NCBI GenBank assembly: GCA_023362775.1
Contig: JALMGJ010000002.1
Location: 74,873,414-74,937,413, forward strand
DNA length: 64,000 nucleotides
Reading direction: 5' to 3'
Source of the DNA: Charina bottae
Taxonomy: Eukaryota; Chordata; Lepidosauria; Squamata; Charinaidae
Shown: piece by piece, positions 9,188 through 20,946 of the stretch
Layout of the letters: each line of letters starts with the position of its first letter
Numbering within the stretch: position 1 is the first letter of the stretch
Notes under the pieces: model-generated
Database searches by the model: none
Told to the model about the DNA's origin: nothing
The model's input: only the letters and a program-made list of their open reading frames with translations
Position numbers and translations under genes: made by a program

Positions 9188-11801
9188 TCCAGCAAAGGAC
9201 ATTGTTACCTTGTCGTGGTGCTGGAGCTTGAGCACCTCAATGACGCCATGAGCTAAACTGTGAAGGGACACCCAAGACGGGAAGGTCATGACAGGGAGGT
9301 CAGACTAAATATGATCCCTGGGGAAGGTAACGGCAACTCACCCCAGCATTCTTGCCGTGAAAACTAAATGGATCAGTACAACCAGAGATATGTTGGTATA
9401 CCATCAGAAGATGGGACTCCCAGGTCGGAAGATGGACAAAATGCTACTGGGGAGGAACAGAGGAATTTTGATAGAATTTTGCCAAGACAACTCACTGTGC
9501 ATAACAAACACTCTCTTCCAACAACCTAAAAGACAACTTTATACAAGGATTCACCAGATGTTCGACACCGAAATCAGATTGACTACATCCTTTGCAGCCA
9601 AACGTGGTGGACATCTATACAGTTGGTAAAAACAAGACCTGGAGCTGACTGTACTTCAGATCACGAACTTCTTATTGCACAATTTAGAATCAGACTAAAG
9701 AGAATAGGGAAGACTCACAGATCAGCTAGATATGAGCTCACTAATATTCCTAAGGAATATGCAGTGGAGGTGAAGAATAGATTTAAGGGACTAGATTTAG
9801 TAGGTAGGGTCCCGAAAGAACTATGGACAGAAGTTCTCAACATTGTTCAGGAGGCGGCAACAAAAAACATCCCAAAGAAAAAGAAAACCAAGAAGGCAAG
9901 ATGGCTCTCTGCTGAGACACTGGAAGTAGCCCAAGAAAGAAGGAAAGCAAAAAGCAACAGTGATAGGGGGAGATATGCCCAATTAAATGCAAAATTCCAG
10001 AGGTTAGCCAGAAGAGATAAGGAATTATTTTTAAACAAACAATGCGCGGAAGTGGAAGAAGACAATAGAATAGGGAGGACAAGAGACCTCTTCCAGAAAA
10101 TTAGAAACATTGGAGGTAAATTCCAGGCAAAAATGGGTATGATCAAAAACAAAGATGGCAAGGACCTAACAGAAGTAGAAGAGATCAAGAAAAGGTGGCA
10201 AGAATATATGGAAGATCTGTATAGGAAGGATAATAATAGCAGGGATAGCTTTGATGGTGTGGTCAGTGAGTTACTGTAGAGCCATCCAGACAGCCTGAAG
10301 AGTGAGGTTGAATGGGCCTTAAGAAGCATTGCTAATAACAAGGCAGCAGGAGACGACGGTATCCCAGCTGAACTGTTTAAAATCTTGCAAGATGATGCTG
10401 TCAAGGTGATGCATGCCATATGCCAGCAAGTTTAGAAAACACAAGAATGGCCATCAGATTGGAAAAAGTCAACTTATATCCCCATACCAAAAAAGGGAAA
10501 CACTAAAGAATGTTCAAACTATCGAACAGTGGCACTTATTTCACATGCCAGTAAGGTAATGCTCAAGATCCTGCAAGGTAGACTCCAGCAATTCATGGAG
10601 CGAGAATTGCCAGATGTACAAGCTGGGTTTAGAAAAGGCAGAGGAACTAGAGACCAAATTGCCAATATCCGCTGGATAATGGAGAAAGCCAGGGAGTTTC
10701 AGAAAAACATCTATTTCTGTTTCATTGATTATTCTAAAGCCTTTGACTGTGTAGATCATAACGAATTGTGGCAAGTTCTTGGTGGTATGGGGATACCAAG
10801 TCATCTTGTCTGCCTCCTGAGGAATCTGTATAATGACCAAGTAGCAATGGTAAGAACAGACCACGGAACAATGAACTGGTTTAAGATTGGGAAAGGATTG
10901 TGGCAGGGTTGTATACTCTCACCCTACCTATTCAACCTGTATGCAGAACACATCATGCGATGTGCTGGGCTTGATGAATCCAAGGCTGGAGTTAAAATCG
11001 CTGGAAGAAACATTAACAATCTCAGATATGCAGATGTTACCACTTTGATGGTTGAAAGCGAGGTGGAACTGAGGAGCGTTATGACGAATGTGAAAGAAGA
11101 AAGTGCAAAAGCTGGGTTGCAGTTAAACCTCAAAAAACCAAGATTATGGCAACCAGCTTGATTGATAACTGGCAAATAGAGGGTGAAAACATGGAGGCAG
11201 TGACAGACTTTGTATTTCTAGGCGCAAAGATTACTTCAGATGCTGACTGCAGCCAGGAAATCAGAAGACGTCTACTTCTTGGGAGGAGAGCAATGGCAAA
11301 TCTTGATAAAATAGTTAAGAGCAGAGACATCACACTGACAACAAAGGTCTGCATAGTTAAAGCAATGGTATTCCCCGTAGTAACCTATGGCTGTGAGAGC
11401 TGGACCATAAGGAAGGCTGAGCGAAGGAAGATAGACGCTTTTGAACTGTGGTGTTGGAGGAAAATTCTGTGAGTGCCTTGGACTGCAAGAAAATCAAACC
11501 AGTCCATACTCCAGGAAATAAAGCCAGACTGCTCACTTGGGGGAATATTAAAGGCAAAACTGAAGTCCTTTGGCCACATAATGAGAAGACAGGATACCCT
11601 GGAGAAGATGCTGATGCTAGGGAAAGTGGAAGGCAAAAGGAAGAGGGGCCGACCAAGGGCAAGATGGATGGATGATATTCTGGAGGTAACGGACGTGACC
11701 TTGGGGGAGCTGGGGGTGGCGACGGCCGACAGGAAGCTCTGAAGTGGGCTGGTCTGTGAAGTCACAAAGAGTCAGAAGCGACTGAACGAATAAACAACAA
11801 A
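9188..11801 (+). mobile_element. RTE-clade BovB LINE, internally deleted
   Basis: A 12-bp target duplication, AGATTCACACAG (9176-9187 and 11802-11813), brackets a 2.6-kb element. The 5' end reads like the BovB leader (ACCTTGTCGTGGTGCTGGAG), and the 3' end carries the BovB tail (GTCAGAAGCGACTGAACGAA). The family is usually about 3.2 kb; most of the apurinic endonuclease region is missing after about 9430. BovB moves by target-primed reverse transcription and supplies enzymes to SINEs sharing its tail. It is known for horizontal transfer between squamates and ruminants. Confidence 0.93.
9450..11790 (+). pseudogene. BovB endonuclease remnant plus reverse transcriptase
   Basis: An endonuclease C-terminal piece (ILIEFCQDNSLCITNTLFQQ) shifts frame near 9620 into the linker (SDHELLIAQFRIRLKRIGKT). 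The RT follows, with NTKECSNYRTVALISHASK, an FIDYSKAFDCVDH motif A, GKGLWQGCILSPYLFN and a motif C that reads RYADVTTL, so the second catalytic Asp of YADD is replaced by V. Stops interrupt it near 10277 and 10432, and there is a frame change near 11155 before the C-terminal region (VTYGCESWTIRKAERRKIDA). The protein is clearly dead. Conservation of the reading frame elsewhere leaves no doubt about the family. Confidence 0.93.
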
Positions 11802-11813
11802 AGATTCACACAG

Positions 11814-12069
11814 GTTAAAAGCTTGCCCTGGGGATCATTGACAAGTTTCAGCAATATGTATTACGCCCAACTTTGTTTCTAATGTTAGGTCTTTTTCCTT
11901 TTCCTTTTGGGTAAGGGGGATGGACAATATGTTTTTTTTTTTGGCAAAGAACTTTATTAGATTTAAAGCAAAGATAAAAAACTACAATAAAGCAAACAAA
12001 ACACAAAAAGAAAAAGAAAAAGAAACTAAAAAGGTGTGATAACACAAGAATAATTTTTTTTTAAAAAAA
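11814..12069. other. AT-rich intronic spacer
   Basis: Low-complexity T and A runs near 11931-11942 and 12051-12068; no feature recognised. Confidence 0.4.
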
Positions 12070-12224
12070 GATTACATAAAGAGTTCCGGTGGGGACATGG
12101 CAGACTGAATAGCTGGGCTTGTGAGCTCCACGGGCAGAACTGACACTGCAACAGTTTTTTATGGGCTCAGGCAGGTTTTACCTGAAGCCCCGGAATGCTT
12201 TCACGGACAGAAAACGCTCAGAAT

Positions 12225-12310
12225 TATTTATTTATTTATTTAATTTGTATGACCGCCCATCTCCCCCAACAGGGAACTCTGGGCGGTTTACAATAAAATA
12301 GATTAAAATA
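12225..12310 (-). repeat. L2 LINE 3'-tail fragment
   Basis: The (ATTT)n followed by 'gaccgcccatctccccc' and 'actctgggcggtttacaat' matches the 3' end of the L2 copy at 22294-23034, read on the minus strand. Confidence 0.7.
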
Positions 12311-13010
12311 AAATATAATATATAATATAAAATATATATTATCCCACTTGCCCTCCAAAATGTTGACTGGCAGCCAGAGGATCATAAACAGTGTCTGTGC
12401 TAATCTGGTAAGAGACGGCGAGCGGCTGGGTCATCACCATTTCCAAGCCACGCTGTAGCCTTAAAGGGACATTAAGACCGGCCACCCCTTTCCTAAATCA
12501 CCAAATTTTTATCTTTTTAAGTTTATGTATCCTAAGAGAGGCTTTCTACAGCAAGGAGAAGCAATCTCCCTTGGTGCTTATCGTTATTTTTTGGAATTAA
12601 TTTTTAAAAATCTTTTAAAGTTTTGGCTTGTTTCCCATCCTAGTACTAAGGAGGACTGAGAGTAAATAATTGCCTTCCTGTTATTATTTCTGCACTGAAT
12701 TTGAAAATTTTGATATTTTCCTACACGTTGAATCTGCTGTTCTGAATCTTCAGCTTTCTGTTGTCACTTTCTCTGGGGAGCTGCTCATTATCATACCTTC
12801 ACTTATGTAAACAGCTTCTGGAAATTTTCATTAACTCCTATTTTGACTTGTTAAGTACCTACAGGGTGCCATAATCTACTGCCTGAGACATGGAAGACTT
12901 CAAGCAGACGTTCTCAGATTTCCGTTCTGAGTTTAAACAGACTCTCTTTGATTCCTGTCAAGCTATTATGCAAGATATTTGGGACTTTGTAGAAAACATC
13001 AGTTCTAAAA

Positions 13011-13434
13011 GATAGGTGGTTTGAGAGAGGGGTCAAGGAATCCATTTATGCCAACTTGGAAAATCCTTCCTTGAATAGAGGTGGGGGCCTCAGGCACAAA
13101 CTCTCCCCCATCTTCCTCCCCGTGTTGTCTTCTGTGCCTAGGAAAATTAAGACCATTTCAGAAGCTCAACAGCAGCATGGTGATTTTAACGACCCTCCAT
13201 TAGATGATAAAAGGACTTAAAAATTACATCTCAATATAACCATGACCTAGCCCCAGGTGTAAGGTCACACAGCTACCTAGGAACATATTTAGGATTCCCT
13301 TACTAACTTTGCTCAGACTGAAGAAGCTCCTTGGATAAGGAGCGAAACGTTTCCACTGAGAAAATAGAAATCCAGTTGACATGATTCAAGCTACAGACAA
13401 TTCCACCTGGATGACTGAGAACCTTCATAGACAT
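13011..13434 (+). mobile_element. Penelope-like element A2, 5'-truncated 3' end
   Basis: 424 bp bounded by the 13-bp duplication ATCAGTTCTAAAA at 12998-13010 and 13435-13447. It contains the end of the GIY-YIG protein (ESIYANLENPSLNRGGGL-like), the 3' untranslated region and the intact family end ATGACTGAGAACCTTCATAG. It has a single orientation, unlike copies A1 and A3. Confidence 0.93.
13312..13360 (+). ncRNA. Hammerhead ribozyme motif with intact core, PLE A2
   Basis: CTGAAGA (fits CUGANGA), a perfect 7-bp stem II with GGAT loop (GCTCCTT/AAGGAGC), then GAAACG. CTCAG at 13312-13316 can pair with CTGAG at 13356-13360 to close stem I around an internal loop. Stem III would be very short, so cleavage may need a dimer, as proposed for other minimal Penelope hammerheads. 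All core bases are present. Confidence 0.78.
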
Positions 13435-14130
13435 ATCAGTTCTAAAATGTGTCATCTGGCTGGGTATGTTGTGGAAGAAGAGTCTAACAACGATAGAGAT
13501 GTTTCTGTTGACAGTGAGATTGAGATTGAGAATTGTTTTTCTGATGGAATGTTATGGGAAGGAAGAGGTTGTTATCTATGGGAGGTTTTCTGTTGAGAAC
13601 TTGGAATTTTCAAGGGGGGCAGCTGAGCTGTCTGAATTTTTTATGAAAAATGCCTTTTTCTGTACTGTGAAGATATGTAAATGCTTTGGTTTACTTTGAA
13701 GTGGGGTAACGATTTAAGTATGTTTATCTGGATTGTTTTTAAGGCTTGTTTGACCTCATTTCTCTTTAAGGATTTGGTTTAAGACTAATAAGGTATAATA
13801 ATAAATGCTTGGTTTTAGGTTTAATATGATTAAGATTATTATAATTGTAGTATTATTAATTATAAGAGCAGACAATTTATATACTTTTTACTTTGATTTT
13901 TATTATAGTGGACAGAAATGTATAGAATAGTGGTAGGAATGTCTTTGGGGGGGGAAGTTGATTAGGAGGTTTATATATTTTATTTTATTTTAATATAAGG
14001 GGAGGGAGCAATTGTATGTAGTGATTTCTAATATGTACTAATGGAATGATTTATAGAAATAATGTAAGTTTGTTTTGATATAGAGTAAGGGATTGATTAT
14101 GGAAATTGCTGTATATTCTTGCTGTTAAAA

Positions 14131-15644
14131 GTCGGAAGTTACCTCTTTAGGGGATGGACAAGATGTTGATGGCAATTTTGACCCCATGGGAACAGTAACA
14201 GTGTTGCAGGTATGGAAGTAAGCAGGAGACAGGATGTACAATTAGAAGTGCACACAAGATGGTAAATCTGCAAGTGCAAGCGGAGAGGGGTTTTGGTGGG
14301 AAAATGTTCAAATCATTTTGGCGGGAAGAAGTCTTAGCATGTTTCCAGATCTTTGACACAAATTGCATAATAGTGAATTTCTTTTGCATAAAGCATATTC
14401 TTGGACAAAAATGATCAGCTGCACAATAACAAATTGGATAAATCTAATTCAAATAAAGTGAAGGAAATCTGTAGAAACTTTGTAGAGGGAAAACCATTCA
14501 GAAATTTGAAAAAATATATATTCAAAAGTACATACTTTACTTTTTACAGAAGTAAAAAGTGACATGAACTGGAGATAGACTGATTCATGTGTCCTTATCA
14601 GAGTTCAGCAACAAAATGTGGATAGGTATGCATAAAACTGGGACCTTTTTTTTCTTTTTTTCTTTTTACAATCACAGCAAATGCGACATTTAATTGTTAT
14701 GCACATATCATCTGGATAGTGCTTGCTCTTCTTAGCTTGAAATGCATAGGAATTCCAAAGCAGCAACAAGAAAAAATAGCTTTCTCTTCATTTACTGAAA
14801 GACTTTTCATGCTGCATCTTGTGCCTATAACATCACAGACTTTCACCCCCCGTTTCTCTAATCATATGATCCTCAGCATTTAGGAATCAATGTAAGACAA
14901 CGGTTTCTCTGCTATATTGAATAACAGTGCTATATTAAGTAACTAGGTTTAAGTAATGCTCATTTTTTTCCTTAGCCACATGTGCAGTTCAGTACCCATT
15001 ACCAGTTATTTAAAAGGAACAATATAGGGGATTTCAGTGGACCCAAAGAACTTCTGCTTATTCTCACTGAAGCTTATTCTCTCTCAGCCTCTTTTCATGG
15101 GGACACAGATCTAATATGTTTACTGCTTCCATATGGTCAGATTTACATCTGGATGTCTGGAACTGAAATCCCATCTATTAAATAGATTGTAAATTGACTG
15201 ATAACACCACCATCAGCCTTTTGTTGGGATGTGGTTGCACTGATACAGAAATACCCATGCATTCTGTCCAGTCCTCTTGATTTGATATAGCACATGTTAC
15301 AACAATGGGCTGTAATTCATATTTCATAGTTGTACATATAAATTGGATCTATATAAGAATGTTTTGAAACATTTTACCTATAATTTTGCATGATAGTTAA
15401 CCAATTCCAGATGAGATTTGCATTAAACAGGTTTTTACCTTTGGCTTGCCTGGCCAAGTAAATATATATGCTTATGGAAAATAAAATATTTAGCCTATTA
15501 TAGCAAGGGTCTAAGAAGAAGTTAAGAAGAGCTAGGTTTGATCAGATCTAAGCCCTCACTAGTCCATCCTTTTTTACCATCATAGTCAGAATAACTAACA
15601 GAAGCCGATGAGAAAATGTGAACATTCTAGCCATCTCTTTTTGT
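14131..15644. other. Unassigned intronic sequence
   Basis: Mostly AT-rich sequence with a T-rich run at 14645-14668. I see no coding potential, no RNA gene and no repeat that I can name. Confidence 0.4.
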
Positions 15645-16290
15645 TTATCATTGATTGATTTGATTTGATTTTGGCACTGCTCAAATCCAAATTGACTCTG
15701 GTTGGCTCACAATATAAAATAAGATAAGAAGTACAATGAAATAAATAAACAAGATGGAAAATCTGGCCAATCAAGACCAAAATTTATACAAACATATGCC
15801 AAACATGTCTGACAAGGGGTTCCATCCACCCTACCTCAAGGCCTGGGAGAACAGCCAGATCTTTAAGGCCTTCTGGAATGCCATCAGGGTAGGAGCCATC
15901 CAAATCTCAGGGGGAACCTTATTCCAGAGGGCAGGGCTGTGACAGAGAAGGCATGCTTCCTGGGCCCCACAAGATGATACTGCTTAAGCAATGAGATCCA
16001 GAGCATGTCCTCTCTGTTGGCACATATCAGCTGGGCAAAAGTCATGAGAGATAGGCAGTCCCTCAAATAACTGGGCCCTCTGCCATGTAGGGCTTTATAG
16101 ATCGTAACCAGCACCTTGAATTGCACCTGGAAGCCCACAGGGAACCAGTGCAGCTTGCTAAACAAGAGTGTCACATGGCATGCTGAGGCAAACTCACCAC
16201 TGCCTATGCCACTGCATTCTGGACCAGTTGAAGCTTCCAAGTAGTTTTCAAGGGCAGCCCCATAAAGAACATTGTGTAGAGCCATGTGTG
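15645..16290 (-). mobile_element. Old L2 LINE 3' fragment
   Basis: On the minus strand a degraded L2 RT C-terminal region is readable (KLHWFPVGFQVQFKVLV, YKALHGRGPSYLRD), the same stretch as in the better copy at 22465-23022 (ELHWVPVCFRVQFKVLV). The 3' side runs into an 'aaccagagtc' block and a TGATT-rich tail. Stops and frame changes mark it as much older than the 22-kb copy. Confidence 0.8.
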
Positions 16291-16449
16291 TTGCTGTGGC
16301 CATAAGAATGCTGTATCCATTTCTGCCTCTTTCAGATGAAATGGTCACAGAGACAATGTACCTACAGGGCTCTGTTTTCATAGAACCTCTGTCAGATTTC
16401 ACCTTGTCACAGACAGCTGGACAGTTAACTCCTGAGTAAACCATTCAGA

Positions 16450-17540
16450 TGTTATGGCTGATTGAGTAGCATTCCATTAGCCTAAGCAAATCCCATCCCC
16501 CTCCTATTGTATGATCCAGTTATACATACTTTGTAAATAGAGGCTGTTGTCTCCTTCACTGTTTTTTCCTGATGTATATATTGATCCATAGTCTGTCCAT
16601 TCAAACTCTCCTGGTGCATTTGGTAAAGCTAGTGTAGAAGCAAGCTATCTTGGCACTTTGGAAGAAGGAAATTGGGGAAGAAAGCAACTGAAGGTACCTG
16701 TGAAATTCTACTATTATGTAAAGAGTATTGTAAAAAGAAGCAATGAATTAGGATTGACTTATTTACAAAGTAGCAAATGGAATGTCCTCTGTGATACCAA
16801 GGAACATGAACATGTAAACCTTATAACTTTGTTCAATCAATGCAATACATTTTAATTATGTTTATTACTTACAATAGTGCTTACGAGCATCTGGCTTGGT
16901 GAACTTTCTTTAGATCTGTTGTTAATCTTTTCTCTCCTTCTTTTAGAAGTTGTACTTCTCAATGTATACTTTGTTCCTCTTCTGCTTTCTCCACTGTGTC
17001 TTTCTTTGTGTACTTTGAGTGGTCTTCCCACTCTTTCCCTTCCACTGCCTACTGATTTCATTCCTTCCTTTTAAGTCTTGATCAAAATGTATTTTATTCC
17101 ATGAAGCTGCTCCTACCTCAATAGAACCATCTGTTGAGTACTCTGTGCTACTTATTTGTTTATAGTGATTTAGTGTGGCTTCCTTTTTTTTTTAGCCATC
17201 ACGTCATTTTCTTTAACTTGTGAAACTCTTGCCTTCATGTTAAATAATGAAGACCTGTGAAACATTGATAAAACATGTATTAGCATACTCTTGCATTGAA
17301 GCAAATACTGACTGTAAGTGATAATTATAAAAATACAGATATGATTTTGTGAACTGAAGTGAGTTAAAGTGCAAGATCATTACATTAAGATGACTCCTTA
17401 TTGCAGCAAATTATACACATGAAAATACTGCGTAAAATTAAAACCATGGCAAATTATGGAACATGATCTAGGGCTATGAAAGTAGCTACATGTTTTTCTG
17501 TTCTTGGATAAGGTCCTTTATTTGTTGCCAACAATCTGAT
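16450..17540. other. Unassigned intronic sequence
   Basis: No reading frame or repeat that I can support. A short T-rich run lies near 17185-17197. Confidence 0.4.
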
Positions 17541-17544
17541 AATC

Positions 17545-17725
17545 ACAGGATCCTAGAACTATAGAATCATAGATTTGGAAGGGACTTCAGCATTCATTTA
17601 GTTCAACTCCGTGCTCAATGCAGGATCTCCAAAGCATTTTGAACAAATGGCTATCCAATCTCTGAAGGCCTCCAGTGAAGGGGAACATATCACTTCATGA
17701 AACAGCTTATTCTACTGGTTGACTG
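17545..17725 (-). repeat. CR1 LINE 3'-end fragment
   Basis: The plus strand reads 'atagaatcatagatttggaagggacttcag', the antisense of the CR1 3' end with its ATTCTATG tail unit. 'agttcaactccgtgctcaatgcagg' follows in the expected order. Confidence 0.8.
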
Positions 17726-17845
17726 TGAAATTTATTTTAAATAAATATTTTTTTTGTCTTCACATTCAACCACACATGAAACTGAGAAGTATTTTTGGCT
17801 TGAGATCAACGATCATTTGTAAAAATTGTTTCCTAGTCTAATCAA

Positions 17846-18230
17846 GTTGTTGTTGTTTATTCATTCAGTCGCTTCCGACTCTTCGTGACTTCATGGACCA
17901 GCCCACGCCAGAGCTTCCTGTCGGCCGTCACCATCCCCAGCTCCCCCATGGTTGAGTCTGTCACCTCCAGAATATCATCCATCCATCTCGCCCTTGGTCG
18001 GCCCCTCTTCCTTTTGCCTTCCACTTTCCCTAGCATCAGCATCTTCTCCAGGGTATACTGTCTTCTCCTTATGTGGCCAAAGTACTTCAGTTTTGCCTTT
18101 AATATCATTCCCTCAAGTGAGCAGTCTGGTTTATTTCCTGGAGTATGGACTGGTTTGATCTTCTTGCAGTCCAAGGCACTCTCAGAATTTTCCTCCAGCA
18201 CCACAGTTCAAAAGCATCTATCTTCCTTCG
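17846..18230 (-). mobile_element. BovB LINE, 5'-truncated 3' end
   Basis: The minus strand gives the BovB C-terminal protein (ALDCKKIKPVHTPGNKPDCS, GHIRRRQYTLEKMLMLGKVE, VTKSRKRLNE) and the 3' tail ending in AATAAACAACAACAA. It matches the last 0.38 kb of the copy at 9188-11801 closely. The frame is open for about 115 aa. Truncation at the 5' side is usual for target-primed insertions. I could not define a target duplication. Confidence 0.92.
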
Positions 18231-19299
18231 CTGAGGTTATATTATTTTCAGACTTTTAGAATGAGCAAAAGTTACCTCTATATTAATCACATTTATTTTC
18301 TTTAAAAAGAAGTGCATTGTTTTCCAAAGGTACTATGCCATAAGCATACACAAAATATTTAATTAAACACTTGGAATTAGTATATGAGATGTTTCTTCTA
18401 GTATAAGGCCTAGTAAGCAGATGTGGGTTTCCACCATTTTTTGTCTATTAGATTATAATTTGATATTTTTACCCTGTGGCTAAAGTCATTGCAAATATAT
18501 TTGTCTTTTGACCCATTAAGCTATATGGTGGTAACCATCAAGGATGTCCCCTGTCTTCTCTAATCTTTAACCAGATTCTTGAATGTTTAGCTTCTTTTAT
18601 TAGACAATCTCGAGATATGAAGAGTGTGATGGCACTTGATATTGAATGCAAACTGTTCTTATAGGTTGATGATATCATGGCTAGTGTGGATAATTTTTCA
18701 CTGTCACTAGCAAAACTTATTGAAGCTAGCAGCAATATGGTTTATGTTCTGGTTATACCATCACCTGGAAAAAGTCTAGTCTGTTTCCTCTGGGATCTAA
18801 AATATCTATAGACCATCAACTAATGTATATTTTAAGAGGGATTCCGATCTTAATTCATAATAAATATTTTATACAGATAGAGAAATTATTGAGAAAGCTT
18901 GTAGCAGGCCAAAACCTCCTTTTGACTATTTTTTGGCCAAGCCCCATGAATATCTTTGGCCATAAGGTTGCCTTATGATGATCAAGGTTTTAATCTACCA
19001 GATTTTCAACTTTGTCATTGGGCTTTCATTTTAACATCTATATTTTTATGGAATGAGAACTTTTCTGAGTATTGCGTCCATTGGGCACAATGATAAAGTA
19101 AGTGTATGACCCCTTTGAAATCTTGGCAAGTATTAGGATCAAGGTACAGTAAACATGGATTTTCTTTTCCAGATTTGAAGGCTGCTGGACATATATTTTG
19201 TTCTTAATAGATAAGTGGTTAAGTTTTAACTCAGAATTACATGCCATCCACATTGATACTATGGAATATTTTGAATTTGAAGATAATGAGGAAGATGTT

Positions 19300-19610
19300 T
19301 AATTGGAAACCCTGGGGCAAACTGTCAACCTTGTGAAGTAGACCAGACAGGAAACATGGCCAGATGAGCTAATTCTACTTTATTGTAAGGTTATATTAAC
19401 AGAACCTTGCAAGACTGAAAGTATACTTCTCCCCCCATTACCCCCCATTACCTTTACAGCCCAAGAAACTAGGGAGGGTCTCTTCTGAGCAGCTTGCCTC
19501 ACCCACATTTCCTCCTGCTGGCTAAGTTGTCTTTTATCTGACCTTTCCCTTGGCTATGTCTCTTCGCCCTGTCTCCCAAGGTCATTCCCACACACCATTA
19601 CACAAACAAA
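19300..19610. other. Unclassified insertion within the L1
   Basis: This stretch is GC- and pyrimidine-richer than the surrounding L1 and contains a duplicated 'ccccccattacc' near 19434-19452. L1-like protein resumes after about 19610. I could not find a target duplication or terminal repeats, so the type of element is unknown. Confidence 0.35.
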
Positions 19611-20537
19611 GCATAAATACCTTAAATCAGTTGATTTATAATGGTTATTTTAAAGATTTTGAGAGATTATGTTCGGACTATGACTTTCCAATAGCTTCTG
19701 CTTGGCACTATATACAATTGAAACATGTATTAATAAAACAGTGTGCCCTAGCAGCTTCAAAGTTACCTGCAATCCTAGGATATTTAAGAGGTACATAATG
19801 TGAAACCAACAAATGGTCTAAATGGAATTTAAAAATAGGTTGAAGGTTAGTATCAGTTATATACCTGAAATGTGGAATGAAATATTCGAATAACCAATCT
19901 TGGAAAATCAATGGGTGCAAGTCTTAATAAATGTAAACTATGTTTCTTATGATTTAAGAATGAAGTTAATTTATCAGAAAATATTATTTCATGTTTATTG
20001 GACCCCTCAAACAACGTTTAGAAAAAGTTGGATATTAAATTTTCTGCACTGATGTTGTATGAAATTTGAGGTTCTCTAACTCATACACCTTGGTTCTGCC
20101 CAGCTATAGCTCTGTTTTGATTTCAAGTTGAAGCATATGTTAATCAATTTTGGAAGGAAATGCAACAGTTAAAGATGAACATGAAATGTTAAATTATATT
20201 CCTAAAATATGGAATTTGTTGAGCCTGGGGCTCAACAACGTAGATAATCTTAGGAAATGAAAAGAAACTTATTTTCCTGATGTTAAAGAATGGATTCAAG
20301 ATATGTATTTGTATCTGTTCTGAAATGCCTTTATATTGCAAAAATGAGAAGATAGGGCATTGTGTTTCCATATGGTATAGATGTAATCATAAGTTTAAGG
20401 ACTGAACTAATCCCATGTTGATACCAATTTGTCCCTCTATGGTTTTTTGTTTTAAAATAAGTGTTAGGTTATTTAACAGTTTATTTTAATCACTAGAATG
20501 TATGTAGCTTGAATCATGTCAACTGGATTTCTATTTT

Positions 20538-20586
20538 CTCAGTGGAAACGTTTCGCTCCTTATCCAAGGAGCTTCTTCAGTCTGAG
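20538..20586 (-). ncRNA. Hammerhead ribozyme motif with intact core, PLE A3 minus arm
   Basis: Minus strand: CTGAAGA, stem II GCTCCTT/AAGGAGC, GAAACG, with CTCAG and CTGAG for stem I. All core positions are present. Confidence 0.77.
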
Positions 20587-20897
20587 CAAAGTTAGTAAGG
20601 GAATCCTAAATATGTTTCTAGGTAGCTGTGTGACCTTACACCTGGGGCTAGGTCATGGTTATATTGAGATGTTATTTTAAGTCCTTTTATCATCTAAAGG
20701 AGGATCGTTAAGATCACCATGCTGCTGTTGAGCTTGTGAAATGGTCTTAAGCTCAACAGCAGCATGGTGATCTTAATGATTCTCCTTTAGATGATAAAAG
20801 GACTTAAAATAACATCTCAATATAACCATGACCTAGCCCCAGGTGTAAGGTCACACAGCTACCTAGAAACATATTTAGGATTCCCTTACTAACTTTG

Positions 20898-20946
20898 CTC
20901 AGACTGAAGAAGCTCCTTGGATAAGGAGCGAAACGTTTCCACTGAG
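20898..20946 (+). ncRNA. Hammerhead ribozyme motif with intact core, PLE A3 plus arm
   Basis: Same core as the minus arm, on the other strand and about 310 bp away. A transcript through A3 in either direction would therefore contain one sense ribozyme and one antisense copy, and could fold into a long hairpin that hides both. Confidence 0.77.

Larger units (their letters stand above)
12070..14130 (+). mobile_element. Unclassified non-LTR retroelement remnant, possibly L1-like
   Basis: A leader-like stretch from 'ccggtggggacatggcagac' contains an L2-tail fragment at 12225-12310. It is followed by a short reading frame from the ATG at 12890 (MEDFKQTFSDFRSEF...). That frame is interrupted by a Penelope fragment at 13011 and resumes in the same frame after the target duplication, ending at 13596. 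An AT-rich region follows. The layout resembles the 5' part of an L1-type element with its first ORF, but I cannot name the family. The Penelope insertion inside the frame shows it was there first. Confidence 0.45.

Noticed and set aside
15884..16444. A host gene of 186 aa on the minus strand
   Set aside because: Its C-terminal half is decayed L2 RT; the N-terminal part has no match that I recognise.
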